Part shown: positions 15,248-25,079 of the stretch, piece after piece | Numbering within the stretch: the first letter of the stretch is position 1 | How the letters are laid out: every line of letters begins with the position of its first letter | Source: Candidatus Marisimplicoccus framensis | GTDB lineage: Bacteria > Bacteroidota > Bacteroidia > Flavobacteriales > Flavobacteriaceae | DNA: 64,000 nt | Assembly: GCA_905182065.1 (NCBI GenBank) | Contig: CAJIZN010000001.1 | Coordinates: 1,046,403-1,110,402, forward strand | Direction: 5' to 3' | The notes under the pieces: model-generated | What the model saw: only the letters and a program-made list of their open reading frames with translations | Database searches by the model: none | Told to the model about the DNA's origin: nothing | Made by a program: the position numbers and the translations under genes

Positions 15248-16328
15248 TTAACGGTTTAGTAGAAAAGACTTTAGGAAATCATTGATATCTCCATTTAATA
15301 TATTATCGATATTTCCAGATTCAAATCCTGTTCTTACATCCTTTACAATTTTATATGGATGTAGCACATAATTTCTAATTTGTGATCCCCATTCAATTTT
15401 TTTCTTTGAATCTTCTATCTTTTTTTTCTCTTCATTGTTTTTTTGAATTTCAATTTCATAAAGCTGAGATTTAAGAAGCATTAAAGCTTTTTCTTTATTA
15501 TCTAGTTGGGATCTTGTTTCAGAATTTGCAATAGTAATACCAGTAGGCTTATGTTTTAGTCTAACTGCTGTTTCAATTTTATTTACACTTTGACCACCAG
15601 CTCCCCCTGATCTCATTGTGTCCCATGATAAATCTGAAGGATTAATTGTGATATCAATTGTATCATCTACAAGTGGATAAACATATACTGAAGCAAATGA
15701 TGTATGTCTTTTTGCATTACTATCAAAGGGAGAAATCCTCACAAGCCTATGTACTCCATTTTCTCCTTTTAACCAACCAAATGCATATTCACCGTCAATT
15801 TGAATTGTTGCAGTCTTAATTCCTGCAACATCCCCTGATTGATTATTAAGTTCTTTAATCTTAAAATTATTTTTCTCTCCCCACATTAAATACATCCTCA
15901 TAAGCATCTCAGCCCAATCACAAGATTCTGTACCACCTGCGCCAGCAGTTATTTGAAGTATAGCACTCATAGAGTCTTCCTTCTTACTTAACATCATTTT
16001 GAATTCAACATCCTCAACTGAAATAAGTAATTCTTCAAAAGATTTATTTATTTCATCTACGCTAACCTCATTATTAATAAGAAATTCGCTTAAAACGATT
16101 AAATCATCATATTGAGTGTTTAGATTTAAGAAGTCAGATAACTGTTTCTTTAAGTTTTGAATTTTCTTAACAGTATGTTGAGCTTCTTTCGGATTTGACC
16201 AGAAGTCAGCAGCTGACGACTCTTTTTCTAGACTAATTAGAGTCTTTTCTTTTGATTCAGCGTCAAAGATACCCCCTTAACGTATCAATACGATTCCTAA
16301 CTGCTTTAATATTTTCTTTTGAAAACAT
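15248..16328 (-). CDS. prfB: Peptide chain release factor 2, with programmed +1 frameshift
   Basis: Recognises UAA and UGA and triggers peptide release. The track shows only residues from an internal Met (15997). The real gene starts at the ATG at 16328-16326, reads [21 protein letters not shown], meets an in-frame TGA (16265-16263), and continues in the +1 frame from GAC, in register with the long ORF, giving about 359 residues. The second part has the stop-recognition SPF motif (RISPFDSN) and the catalytic [12 protein letters not shown]. The slippery site is described separately. Length and domain order are normal for RF2. Confidence 0.96.
16262..16277 (-). promoter_or_regulatory. RF2 autoregulatory +1 frameshift site
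   Basis: The minus strand reads AGGGGGTATCTTTGAC: a Shine-Dalgarno-like AGGGGG, a three-base spacer, the slippery CTT, and TGA followed by C. This is the classic site at which scarcity of RF2 at the poor UGA-C context lets ribosomes slip +1 and make more RF2. Confidence 0.95.
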
Positions 16329-16386
16329 GCCTTAAATTAATTATATGAATTGAAAAAAAAAAATTATATTTCTAAAAAAATTAGTT

Positions 16387-18753
16387 ATGAAAAAATTACT
16401 TCTATCAATAATTCTTGTTTCCAGCTTTTCTTTCTCACAAGAAACAGACTATGAGGGTTTTATGAATTTTTCCTATAATGACGATTCAGGTAAAATAATT
16501 TTAGAAATTAAAAATTTAGATAGTGAGTTTATGTATATAAATTCATTAAGTAGGGGAGTAGGAAATAATGATTTAGGTCTAGATAGAGGACAGTTAGGTA
16601 ATTCTAGAGTTGTTTATTTTACTAAAAGAGGGAATAAAATTTTATTAATTCAGCCTAATTTAAGATATGTTTCGAACTCATCTAATTATCTTGAAAATAA
16701 AGCTGTTGAGGAAGCTTTTGCGAGATCTGTTTTATTTGGCTTTGATATAATTGAAAAATCTAATGATTCATATAAAATTGATATTACATCTTTTTTAATA
16801 AGTGATGCTCATGGAGTTTCTCAAAGGCTAAAATATTCTAATTCTGGCTCTTACACTCTAAATAAGTCTATGTCTGCTATTGATTTAGATAGAACAAAAG
16901 CATTTCCTAAAAACATTGAATTTGATGTTCTACTAACATTCACAGGAAACCCATCAGGAAATTTAGTCAGAAGTGTTACTCCCACAGCTTCTAATTTGAC
17001 TGTTAATCAACACCATTCATTTGTTGAACTACCTGATAATAATTATAAAAAGAGAAAGTTTGATCCTAGAAGTGGAAGTAATCCTTTTATAGTTTATGAT
17101 TATTCAACACCTATAGATGAAAAGTTAGAACAAAGATTTATTGTTAGGCATAGATTGAATAAAAAGTATCCTAAACAAGAAATCAGTGAGCCTTTAGATC
17201 CAATAGTTTATTACATTGATAATGGCACACCAGAACCAGTTAAAACTGCTTTAATTGAGGGGGGTAATTGGTGGAACCAGGCATTTGAGAGTGCTGGATA
17301 CAAAGATGCATTTAGAATTGAGGTTTTACCTGAGGATGCAGATCCAATGGATGTTAGGTATAATTTAATCCAGTGGATTCATAGATCAACTAGAGGATGG
17401 AGCTATGGAGCAAGTATAGTAGACCCTAGAACTGGGGAAATTATCAAAGGTCAAGTTAGTCTTGGAAGTCTAAGAGTAAGACAGGACTATATGATATTAA
17501 GTGGTTTAATTGATAATCCTAATGATATCGAAAACAAAGCACTTATTAAAGAGACTTCTCTTGATCGAATTAGACAGTTGTCTGCTCATGAGATTGGCCA
17601 TACTCTAGGTTTTGCTCATAATTATATATCTAGTGCTAATAATAGATCCTCAGTTATGGATTACCCTCATCCTAAAATAGATATTATAGATGGTGATATC
17701 AATATAGATAATGCATATTCAAAAAATATTGGTGATTGGGATAAGGTAACTGTGAGATATGCATATACTGATTTTCAAGAAAATGAAAATGAAGAGATTA
17801 AGTTAAACCAGATTATAGAAGAGGCAGTTAATAAAGGTTTGTATTTCCTTAGTGATTCTGATTCTAGACCAGTTGGAAGTGCAAATCCATTTTCTCACCT
17901 TTGGGATAATGGGGAATTTCCTTATAAAGAATTAAACAAACTTTTAGAAGTTCGTGATTTAGCATTAAAGAATATTGATTTAGAAAATCTTATCGATGGA
18001 GAGCCTTATGATAGAATAGAAGATATCTTAGTCCCTATATATATGTTACATAGATATCAGATAGAGTCAACAGCTAAAGCTATTGGAGGTGTTGATTATC
18101 TTTATTTTGTTAAGAATTTAAATAATGATAAAGTAAAATTTGTTAATAGTAAATTACAGAAAGAGTCACTTGAATCTTTATTGAATGTTTTAAATCCAAA
18201 AAATTTAGTATTGCCTGATAATCTAATTGAGATTCTATCTCCTAGATCATTTAGAAATCCTAGAACAAGAGAAAACTTTGAATCAAACACTGGTGTTACA
18301 TTTGACTATATTAATGCTTCAAGCTCTGTAATTAATCACACATTAACTTTTCTGATTAACCCTGAAAGAATCAATAGGATTTATCAACAGAATATGTTTG
18401 GAGAAAATATTTTAAAGCTTGAGGATTATCTGTCAATTATTTCTAATTCTATCTTTAGTAATAAAAAAATGAGTCTTTATGAGAGCTCTATTAATAATAA
18501 CACATCATCACTTTTTCTAGATCATCTATTTTTAGCATTTAATAATAGTAAGACTAATGATCTTTCAAAGTCATTAATACTATCTAGTATATTGAATACT
18601 AAGGAAAAATTATCAAGTGATTTAAACAATTACAATGCTTTCTTGGTAAATAAAATTAATGGGTTTCTTGATAATCCTGATAAATATAAACCGATTGAAA
18701 AAACTAAGATCCCTGATGGTTCTCCAATTGGAAATTTTTCATGTGATTACTAG
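16387..18753 (+). CDS. Zinc-dependent metzincin-type metalloprotease (DUF5117-type)
   Basis: A secreted or periplasmic protease. Residues 1-18 form a Sec signal peptide ([15 protein letters not shown]). The 788-residue protein has a long N-terminal beta-rich domain, then the extended zinc motif [11 protein letters not shown] at residues 401-411 and the Met-turn SSVMDYP about 30 residues later. These are hallmarks of the zinc-dependent metalloprotease family with a DUF5117-like N-terminus common in Bacteroidota. Substrates are unknown. It diverges from prfB by 58 bases and stands alone in transcription. Confidence 0.9.
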   Translation: MKKLLLSIILVSSFSFSQETDYEGFMNFSYNDDSGKIILEIKNLDSEFMYINSLSRGVGNNDLGLDRGQLGNSRVVYFTKRGNKILLIQPNLRYVSNSSNYLENKAVEEAFARSVLFGFDIIEKSNDSYKIDITSFLISDAHGVSQRLKYSNSGSYTLNKSMSAIDLDRTKAFPKNIEFDVLLTFTGNPSGNLVRSVTPTASNLTVNQHHSFVELPDNNYKKRKFDPRSGSNPFIVYDYSTPIDEKLEQRFIVRHRLNKKYPKQEISEPLDPIVYYIDNGTPEPVKTALIEGGNWWNQAFESAGYKDAFRIEVLPEDADPMDVRYNLIQWIHRSTRGWSYGASIVDPRTGEIIKGQVSLGSLRVRQDYMILSGLIDNPNDIENKALIKETSLDRIRQLSAHEIGHTLGFAHNYISSANNRSSVMDYPHPKIDIIDGDINIDNAYSKNIGDWDKVTVRYAYTDFQENENEEIKLNQIIEEAVNKGLYFLSDSDSRPVGSANPFSHLWDNGEFPYKELNKLLEVRDLALKNIDLENLIDGEPYDRIEDILVPIYMLHRYQIESTAKAIGGVDYLYFVKNLNNDKVKFVNSKLQKESLESLLNVLNPKNLVLPDNLIEILSPRSFRNPRTRENFESNTGVTFDYINASSSVINHTLTFLINPERINRIYQQNMFGENILKLEDYLSIISNSIFSNKKMSLYESSINNNTSSLFLDHLFLAFNNSKTNDLSKSLILSSILNTKEKLSSDLNNYNAFLVNKINGFLDNPDKYKPIEKTKIPDGSPIGNFSCDY

Positions 18754-18763
18754 TTTTTTTCTG

Positions 18764-18771
18764 TAAATTTG
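18764..18771 (+). promoter_or_regulatory. -7 element of the cysteine-synthase-like gene
   Basis: TAAATTTG, an exact TAnnTTTG match, ends 20 bases before the ATG at 18792. No TTG at canonical spacing is visible. Confidence 0.45.
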
Positions 18772-18791
18772 TTCTTTATTTTATTCATATA

Positions 18792-19832
18792 ATGTCCCAC
18801 GAAAATAAAGCTTATAATAATATTCTCGAACTTATTGGTAATACACCTCTAATTAAGCTTAATACATTAACTAAAGACTTTCCAGGTTCATATTTTACAA
18901 AATATGAAGGTTTTAATCCTGGACATTCAAACAAAGACAGAATAGCTCTTCACATTATTAATCAGGCAGAAAAAAAAGGATTACTAAATAAAGGAAGTAC
19001 TATAATTGAAACTACTTCTGGTAACACCGGATTTAGTTTAGCTATGGTATCTCTTCTCAAAGGATATAAATGTATTCTTGCAGTTAGTTCAAAGGCATCT
19101 AAGGATAAGATTAATATGATGAAATGCCTTGGTGCTGATATATATGTTTGCCCTTCAAATGTTGATTCAGATGATCCTCGATCATATTATGAAGTTGCAA
19201 AAAGACTTAGTACTGAGATTGAAAATTCTGTTTATATAAATCAATATTTTAATGAATTAAACGTTGAAGCTCATTATCAAACTACTGGTCCAGAAATTTG
19301 GAATCAAACAAATGGAAAAATTACTCATTTAATTGCTTGTAGTGGAACAGGTGGAACAATATCGGGTATAGGTCGTTTCTTGAAGGAAAAAAATAGTAAA
19401 ATAAAAATAATTGGTGTAGATGCTTATGGTTCAATACTTAAAAAATATCATGAGACTGGAAAAATTGATAAAAAAGAAATCTATTCATATAGAATAGAAG
19501 GGTTAGGTAAAAATATTGTCCCTTCAGCTACTGATTTCAAAATTATTGATAAGTTTGTTAAAGTCACTGATTCAGATAGCGCTCATATGGCAAGAGAGAT
19601 TACACTAAAAGAAGGATTATTTGTTGGATATACATCTGGTGCTGCTTTTCAAGCAATCAACATCCTAAATGAAGAAAAGGAATTTAAATCTGATAGTTAT
19701 GTTGTAGCTGTATTTCCTGATCATGGATCAAGATATTTAAGTAAGATTTATTCAGATGAATGGATGAACAATCAAGGCTTTTACGATAGTAGCTTCTATC
19801 AACCTAAAAAAAACTCAATTAACTATATATAA
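18792..19832 (+). CDS. Cysteine-synthase-family PLP enzyme
   Basis: A fold-type II PLP enzyme, 346 residues. It has the PLP lysine motif [11 protein letters not shown] (Lys47), the substrate loop [10 protein letters not shown] and the phosphate-binding [17 protein letters not shown]. The family includes O-acetylserine sulfhydrylase, cystathionine beta-synthase and cysteate synthase. The region around Lys47 (SNKDR rather than the usual SVKDR) and the C-terminal extension set it slightly apart from housekeeping CysK. The next gene starts 4 bases later and encodes a fold-type I acyltransferase-like enzyme. That pairing suggests, but does not prove, that this enzyme makes the amino acid (for example cysteate) which the neighbour condenses with an acyl group. 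Confidence 0.85.
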   Translation: MSHENKAYNNILELIGNTPLIKLNTLTKDFPGSYFTKYEGFNPGHSNKDRIALHIINQAEKKGLLNKGSTIIETTSGNTGFSLAMVSLLKGYKCILAVSSKASKDKINMMKCLGADIYVCPSNVDSDDPRSYYEVAKRLSTEIENSVYINQYFNELNVEAHYQTTGPEIWNQTNGKITHLIACSGTGGTISGIGRFLKEKNSKIKIIGVDAYGSILKKYHETGKIDKKEIYSYRIEGLGKNIVPSATDFKIIDKFVKVTDSDSAHMAREITLKEGLFVGYTSGAAFQAINILNEEKEFKSDSYVVAVFPDHGSRYLSKIYSDEWMNNQGFYDSSFYQPKKNSINYI

Positions 19833-19836
19833 TATT

Positions 19837-21093
19837 ATGCAAGATTTATTTGAAAAAATATATAAAAATAAAGGTCCATTAGGAAAGTGGGCATCAATTG
19901 CTGAAGGCTACTTTGCTTTTCCAAAATTAGAAGGTCCAATATCTAATAGAATGAAATTTAATGGTAAAGAGGTTATAACATGGAGTGTTAATGATTATTT
20001 GGGTCTAGCTAATCATCCTGAAGTTAGAAAGGCTGATGCTGATGCAGCTAAAGACTATGGGAGCGCATATCCAATGGGTGCTCGTTTGATGTCTGGACAT
20101 ACTAACTTACATGAGAAATTAGAATTAGAATTAGCAGAATTTACTTCCAAGGAATCAGCCTATCTCTTAAATTTTGGATATCAGGGGATTTTATCTACAA
20201 TAGATTCGCTTGTTTCGAAGAATGATATTATTGTATACGATATTGATGCACATGCTTGTATTGTTGACGGCGTAAGACTTCACTTAGGTAAAAGGTTTAC
20301 TTATCAGCATAATGATATGCAAAGTCTTGAAAAAAATCTTGAGAGAGCAACGAAAATGGCAGAACAAACTGGTGGTGGAATTTTAGTTATTTCAGAAGGT
20401 GTTTTTGGCATGAGAGGTGAGCAAGGTAAGCTAAAGGAAATCGTTGAAATGAAAAATAAATTTCAATTTAGATTATTAGTTGATGATGCACATGGTTTTG
20501 GAACTCTTGGAAAAACTGGTGCTGGAACTGGAGAGGAACAGGGTGTGCAGGATCAAATTGATGTTTATTTTGCAACTTTTGCTAAATCAATGGCATCAAC
20601 AGGTGCTTTTATTTCAGGTGATACTGAAATAATTGGTTATTTAAAATATAACATGCGTTCACAGATGTTTGCTAAATCTCTTCAAATACAATTGGTTATA
20701 GGTGCACTAAAAAGACTTGAGTTACTTAAAACTAAACCTGAACTAAAAAATAAGTTATGGGAAAATGTTAATATGCTTCAATCTGGCTTAAAAAAAGGTG
20801 GTTTTGATATTGGTTCTACTCAGAGCTGTGTTACACCTGTATATCTTGAGGGAAGTGTACCTGAAGCTATGGCATTAGTTAGAGATCTTCGAGAAAATTA
20901 TCAAATATTCTGTTCAATTGTTGTGTATCCAGTTATACCAAAAGGTCTAATTCTTTTAAGACTAATCCCAACATCATCTCATAATGAAGATGATATAAAT
21001 GAAACTCTTGATGCATTTGCTTCTATTCGAGAAAAGCTTGAATCAGGAATCTATAAAAGAGCTCCTGAAGGTGTTGGAAAATCTATTGATTAG
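19837..21093 (+). CDS. Alpha-oxoamine synthase family PLP enzyme (KBL/SPT-like)
   Basis: A 418-residue fold-type I PLP enzyme of the group that condenses an amino acid with an acyl-CoA or acyl-ACP (2-amino-3-ketobutyrate ligase, serine palmitoyltransferase, cysteate acyltransferase). Visible family features are YLGLANHPEVRKA, GSAYPMGARLMSGHTNLHEKLE, the cofactor Asp/His segment LLVDDAHGFGTLG and the Schiff-base lysine FAKSMASTGAF (Lys250). The N-terminal extension and the ending DAFASIREKLESGIYKRAP fit the Bacteroidota subgroup linked to sphingolipid or sulfonolipid bases rather than threonine degradation. The direct pairing with a cysteine-synthase-like gene favours sulfonolipid synthesis (inference). 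It ends in a 4-base overlap with the convergent dnaN. Confidence 0.83.
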   Translation: MQDLFEKIYKNKGPLGKWASIAEGYFAFPKLEGPISNRMKFNGKEVITWSVNDYLGLANHPEVRKADADAAKDYGSAYPMGARLMSGHTNLHEKLELELAEFTSKESAYLLNFGYQGILSTIDSLVSKNDIIVYDIDAHACIVDGVRLHLGKRFTYQHNDMQSLEKNLERATKMAEQTGGGILVISEGVFGMRGEQGKLKEIVEMKNKFQFRLLVDDAHGFGTLGKTGAGTGEEQGVQDQIDVYFATFAKSMASTGAFISGDTEIIGYLKYNMRSQMFAKSLQIQLVIGALKRLELLKTKPELKNKLWENVNMLQSGLKKGGFDIGSTQSCVTPVYLEGSVPEAMALVRDLRENYQIFCSIVVYPVIPKGLILLRLIPTSSHNEDDINETLDAFASIREKLESGIYKRAPEGVGKSID

Positions 21094-22218
21094 TCATTAT
21101 CATTTAACATAACAGGCATTACAAGCATTGTTATGGTTTCTTTAGACTCACCACCCTCATTCAATGGTCTTATTATTCCAGCTCTATTTGGATGAGACAT
21201 AGAAAGAGTAATCATATCAGATTCTAAGTTATTTAACATCTCAATCAAAAATTTAGAATTAAATCCAATCTGAATATCATCACCTGAATATTGACATTCT
21301 AAGGTTTTCATCAGCCTTATTGCTAAAATCAAAGTCTTCAGCACTAATATTTAATAAAGTACCGGCAAGTTTAATTCGAATTTGATTAGTAGTTTTATTA
21401 GAAAATATACTAACTCTTCTTACTGAGTTTAGAAATAATTGTCTATCAATTGTTAAAACATTTGGATTGTCTTTTGGAATAACAGCCTCATAGTTTGGAA
21501 ATTTACCATCAATTAATCTACATGTTATAGAAGATTTATCAAATATAAATTTTGCATTTGATTCATTATGTTGAATTACAAGTTCCGAGCTTTCGGTTTG
21601 AAGTATCCCTTTTAAAATTTGAAGAGGTTTCTTTGGCATAATAAACTCTGATACTTCACTTGCTGTATATTCTGAAGTCTCAAACTTTACTAATTTGTGT
21701 GCATCGGTAGCTACAAACCTTAATGAATCACTGTTAAATTGAAAGAAAACACCATTCATAACTGGTCTTAAATCATCAGTTCCTGATGCAAATATTGTCG
21801 AATTTATTGCATTTCCGAGGTCATAACCTTTTATCTTAGTTTCATGTGCATCCAATATTTCAATTTGCTTAGGAAATTCATCTCCCTTTAAATAAGCTAG
21901 TGAATACTTTCCGTTACTAGCACTTATCTCTATCGTGTTATTATCTGTTTTACTAAAGGTTAATGGTTGTTCTGAAAATGTCTTCAAAATATCTGTTAAC
22001 AGCTTTGCTGATATGGCAATTTTGTCTACGGAAGTTGATTCAATTTCAATTTCTGAAGTCATGGTTGATTCAAGATCTGAGGAACTTAAAGTAAGTTTGT
22101 TATTGTTTATTTCAAACAAAAAATTATCAAGAATTGGCAGAGTATTAGTAGAATTAATAACCCCACCTAAAATTTGAATCTCTTTATAAAGTAGAGAAGA
22201 TGAAACAATAAAATTCAT
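21090..22218 (-). CDS. dnaN: DNA polymerase III sliding clamp (beta), interrupted by a 1-base insertion
   Basis: The ring-shaped processivity clamp. I start at MNFIVSSSLLYKEIQ (ATG at 22218), which fits the family N-terminus; the track start at 22251 is 11 residues too long. The two track ORFs (22251-21280 and 21344-21090) are one gene. The first ends ...DFSNKADENL then reads RMSIFR-stop; the second supplies ECQYSGDDIQIGFNSKFLIEML. Removing one base (plus-strand T near 21300) restores a 375-residue clamp with the C-terminal MLVMPVMLND. The gene is essential and otherwise intact, so a sequencing or assembly error is more likely than a true mutation. Confidence 0.93.
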
Positions 22219-22229
22219 ATGTTTTTTTT

Positions 22230-22237
22230 CAAATATA
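22230..22237 (-). promoter_or_regulatory. -7 element of dnaN
   Basis: On the minus strand TATATTTG is an exact TAnnTTTG match ending 11 bases before the dnaN ATG. No TTG at canonical spacing. Confidence 0.45.
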
Positions 22238-22296
22238 TTTAATTGAAACAATATTTCTTAGTATAACTTATAAAAGTTATCTACTAGATACAAACA

Positions 22297-23124
22297 CTAA
22301 AAATATACGCTAACGACATCTCTATAATTTAACCCAAAAAGCGAACTAGCACTTCCAACTGTCTGAGGATTACTTTTGTATATACTCAATTGAAGGTATC
22401 CTAGATTATTAAATAAAGCAATTTTCTTTCCATCTTCCTCTCTGTCTTTTTTTTCTAAAGTAAAGTCTATTGCATCTGAGTAATTTTTATGAATTTTTGA
22501 AAACTTAACACTTCTAGCATTTATAGTAAATTCCCTTGTCTTTGATATTTCTTTAAAAAGTTTCTCAGTGATGTTAGTGACAACATTCCCATAGTTGTCA
22601 ATATAGATTACGCTACCAATTATTTGACTTTGTTCTTTATTTACAACTGGTCTTAAATTAGTGATTTCTTTAATCTTATTTATTTCATTTCCCACAACAT
22701 TTAGAGGTCCTGATCTATGAATGTGTGCAGCAACTTTTACAAATAAATCATCTGCTGAAATTTTATAATTATAATTACTATGTAGATTAATTTCAACAAT
22801 TTGTTCTGGTTTTTTATCCTTAAATATTAATGAAAAAACACCATTGTCTGCTCCGATGAAATAACATCCATCATACATTATTGCTATATGTTTGTTTTCT
22901 GGAGTTAATTCGGAGTCAACACTCAATATGTGAATAGTTCCTCGTGGAAAATTATTAAATGCTCCTTCAAGAACATAGCCTGCCTCTGAGAGATTAAAAG
23001 GACTTATCTTATGTGATATATCTATTATATTAATTTCATTTATATCACTGATTAATTTAGCTTTTAATGAGCTAACAAAGTAGTCTTTATTCCCATAATC
23101 AGTTGTTAATGTTATGATAGACAT
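22297..23124 (-). CDS. SAM hydroxide adenosyltransferase (SAM hydrolase, DUF62 family)
   Basis: Homologous to the fluorinase/chlorinase family but of the common type that splits S-adenosylmethionine with water or hydroxide into adenosine and methionine. The 275-residue protein has the N-terminal TLTTDYGNKDYFVSSLKAKL, DISHKISPFNLSEAGYVL, the central HILSVDSELTPENKH and GADNGVFSLIF, and the C-terminal IDNYGNVVTNI. These are the conserved segments of the family. The physiological role is not known. It diverges from phoH; the trio with phoH and purC is a common flavobacterial arrangement. Confidence 0.93.
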   Translation of the reverse strand: MSIITLTTDYGNKDYFVSSLKAKLISDINEINIIDISHKISPFNLSEAGYVLEGAFNNFPRGTIHILSVDSELTPENKHIAIMYDGCYFIGADNGVFSLIFKDKKPEQIVEINLHSNYNYKISADDLFVKVAAHIHRSGPLNVVGNEINKIKEITNLRPVVNKEQSQIIGSVIYIDNYGNVVTNITEKLFKEISKTREFTINARSVKFSKIHKNYSDAIDFTLEKKDREEDGKKIALFNNLGYLQLSIYKSNPQTVGSASSLFGLNYRDVVSVYF

Positions 23125-23153
23125 TTGATTAAATAAACTTTATAAAATTTATG

Positions 23154-23161
23154 TAAATTTG
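23154..23161 (+). promoter_or_regulatory. -7 element of phoH-purC
   Basis: TAAATTTG matches TAnnTTTG and lies 41 bases before the TTG start codon of phoH, in the 78-base divergent gap. Confidence 0.4.
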
Positions 23162-23202
23162 AATCAAATAATCTACTATAACAAATTTTTAAATACAATC
23201 TA

Positions 23203-24138
23203 TTGAGTGATCTCCAATTTGAATTAACCGACGTTGACCCACAATACTTCTTTTCAAGAGATAATTTAAATTCTTTAAAATCAAGTTTTCCCAAAATTAA
23301 ACTAGTTCAGCGAGGACAAACTATTAAAGCTCTTGGTGAAAAAAATGAATTAAAGGATTTTGATAAAAAATTTAGAAGTTTACTGAAATATTATTCAGAG
23401 TATAATTCAATAGATCCTAACGTAATAAATGATATAGTTGTAAAGGATGTAAAGTTTAATGGTGATCAACCCTCGCTGATACTTTATGGTGTTTCAGGTA
23501 AGCCTATTCTTGCTAAAACTGTTAATCAAAAAAAACTTTATAAATCATTGTCAACAAACGATTTGATATTTGCTATAGGACCGGCTGGGACAGGTAAGAC
23601 ATACACTGGAGTAGCAATGGCTGTAAAAGCTCTAAAAGAAAAAGAAATTAAAAAGATTATTTTGACTAGGCCAGCAGTTGAAGCTGGAGAAAATTTAGGA
23701 TATCTTCCTGGAGATTTAAAAGAAAAGCTCGATCCTTACATGCAGCCTTTGTACGATGCGTTAAGTGATATGATACCATTTAGCAAACTTGAAAAACTCT
23801 TAGAGGATAGAACAATTGAAATTGCTCCTCTTGCATTTATGAGAGGAAGAACTTTAGATAACGCATTTGTTATTCTGGATGAAGCTCAAAACACTACACC
23901 TGCTCAAATGAAAATGTTTCTGACTCGAATGGGTGTGAGTGCAAAATTTATGGTAACAGGTGATCCTGGTCAAGTTGATTTGCCTAGAAAAGAAAATTCT
24001 GGATTAAAAGATGCAATTAAAATACTCTCAAACAAAAAAGGTATTAAGATTATTTATCTTGATGATAAGGATGTTATTAGACACCCTATTGTTAAAAAAG
24101 TTATTGATGCATATAATCAAATTGAAAAAGATTCATAG
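23203..24138 (+). CDS. phoH: PhoH-like ATPase
   Basis: A cytoplasmic P-loop NTPase thought to act in RNA metabolism. The 311-residue protein has a short N-terminal domain and a PhoH core: Walker A GPAGTGKT (residues 126-133), the conserved LTRPAVEAGENLGYLPGDL, Walker B VILDEAQNTTPAQMKMFLTRMG and the sensor TGDPGQVDLP. The start codon is TTG at 23203; no ATG gives a better N-terminus. The stop codon TAG shares its last base with the GTG start of purC, so the two are translationally coupled. Confidence 0.94.
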   Translation: MSDLQFELTDVDPQYFFSRDNLNSLKSSFPKIKLVQRGQTIKALGEKNELKDFDKKFRSLLKYYSEYNSIDPNVINDIVVKDVKFNGDQPSLILYGVSGKPILAKTVNQKKLYKSLSTNDLIFAIGPAGTGKTYTGVAMAVKALKEKEIKKIILTRPAVEAGENLGYLPGDLKEKLDPYMQPLYDALSDMIPFSKLEKLLEDRTIEIAPLAFMRGRTLDNAFVILDEAQNTTPAQMKMFLTRMGVSAKFMVTGDPGQVDLPRKENSGLKDAIKILSNKKGIKIIYLDDKDVIRHPIVKKVIDAYNQIEKDS

Positions 24139-25079
24139 TGAATAATATTTATAAAACTGATTTTAATTTCCCAGGTCAAACTTCTAAATACGAAGGAAAA
24201 GTAAGAGACGTTTATACTATTGAGGATGAAATCATTATTTTGATAGCTTCTGACAGGATATCAGCATTTGACATAGTAATGCCCAGACCAATCCCTAATA
24301 AAGGACAAGTATTAAACCAGATATCCCTTGAAATGTTAAACTCAACTAAGGACATTGTTGATAATTGGCTTATTTCTTCACCTGACCCTAATGTTTCAAT
24401 TGGTCGTAAACTTAACCCAATTAAGATTGAGATGGTAATCAGAGGATATTTGACTGGACACTCTGATAGGCTTTATAAATCTGGTGAAAGAAGTATTTGT
24501 GGTGTCTCATTACCTTCAGGACTTTCTTCCAATCAAAAATTTGAAATGCCAATAATTACTCCAAGTACTAAAGCTGAATTTGGTCATGATGAAGATATTT
24601 CAAAGTCTGATATTCTAAAACAAGGTATACTCTCCATTGATCAATACGAAGAAATTGAGGAAGTAACATATAAGTTGTTTTCAAGAGGAACAAAAATTGC
24701 AAAAGAAAGAGGTTTATTATTAGTGGATACTAAATATGAATTTGGTTACGATAAAAATAATAAGCTCTACTTGATAGATGAAATACACACACCTGATTCC
24801 TCTAGATATTTTTACATGGATACTTATAAAACTGATTTTGATAATGGAGTGACACCAAAACAATTATCTAAAGAATTTTTTAGGCAATGGTTGATTAAAA
24901 ATAATTTTCAGGGAAAAGAAAATGAGAATTTACCTGAAATCTCAGATGAAATTATTAATGAAGTTTCAGATAGGTATATCGAATTATTTAACATAATCAC
25001 TGGTAATAATTTTAAACCCCGAGTTTCTACTAATGTTTTAGAGGACGTAGAGAAAAATATATTAAACTATCTTATCTAG
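24138..25079 (+). CDS. purC: Phosphoribosylaminoimidazole-succinocarboxamide synthase
   Basis: Joins CAIR and aspartate using ATP to give SAICAR in purine synthesis. The 313-residue protein starts at a GTG overlapping phoH by one base. Family motifs seen: YEGKVRDVYTI, LIASDRISAFDIVMP, NPIKIEMVIRGYLTGH, LLLVDTKYEFGYD and IDEIHTPDSSRYF. It is the longer PurC type found in Bacteroidota and eukaryotes. Its tail overlaps the end of the convergent dipeptidase by 18 bases. Confidence 0.95.
   Translation: MNNIYKTDFNFPGQTSKYEGKVRDVYTIEDEIIILIASDRISAFDIVMPRPIPNKGQVLNQISLEMLNSTKDIVDNWLISSPDPNVSIGRKLNPIKIEMVIRGYLTGHSDRLYKSGERSICGVSLPSGLSSNQKFEMPIITPSTKAEFGHDEDISKSDILKQGILSIDQYEEIEEVTYKLFSRGTKIAKERGLLLVDTKYEFGYDKNNKLYLIDEIHTPDSSRYFYMDTYKTDFDNGVTPKQLSKEFFRQWLIKNNFQGKENENLPEISDEIINEVSDRYIELFNIITGNNFKPRVSTNVLEDVEKNILNYLI

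Noticed and set aside
15998-16328. prfB as a frameshift-broken pseudogene
   Set aside because: The break is the classic AGGGGG-TAT-CTT-TGA-C programmed site, so the gene is intact.
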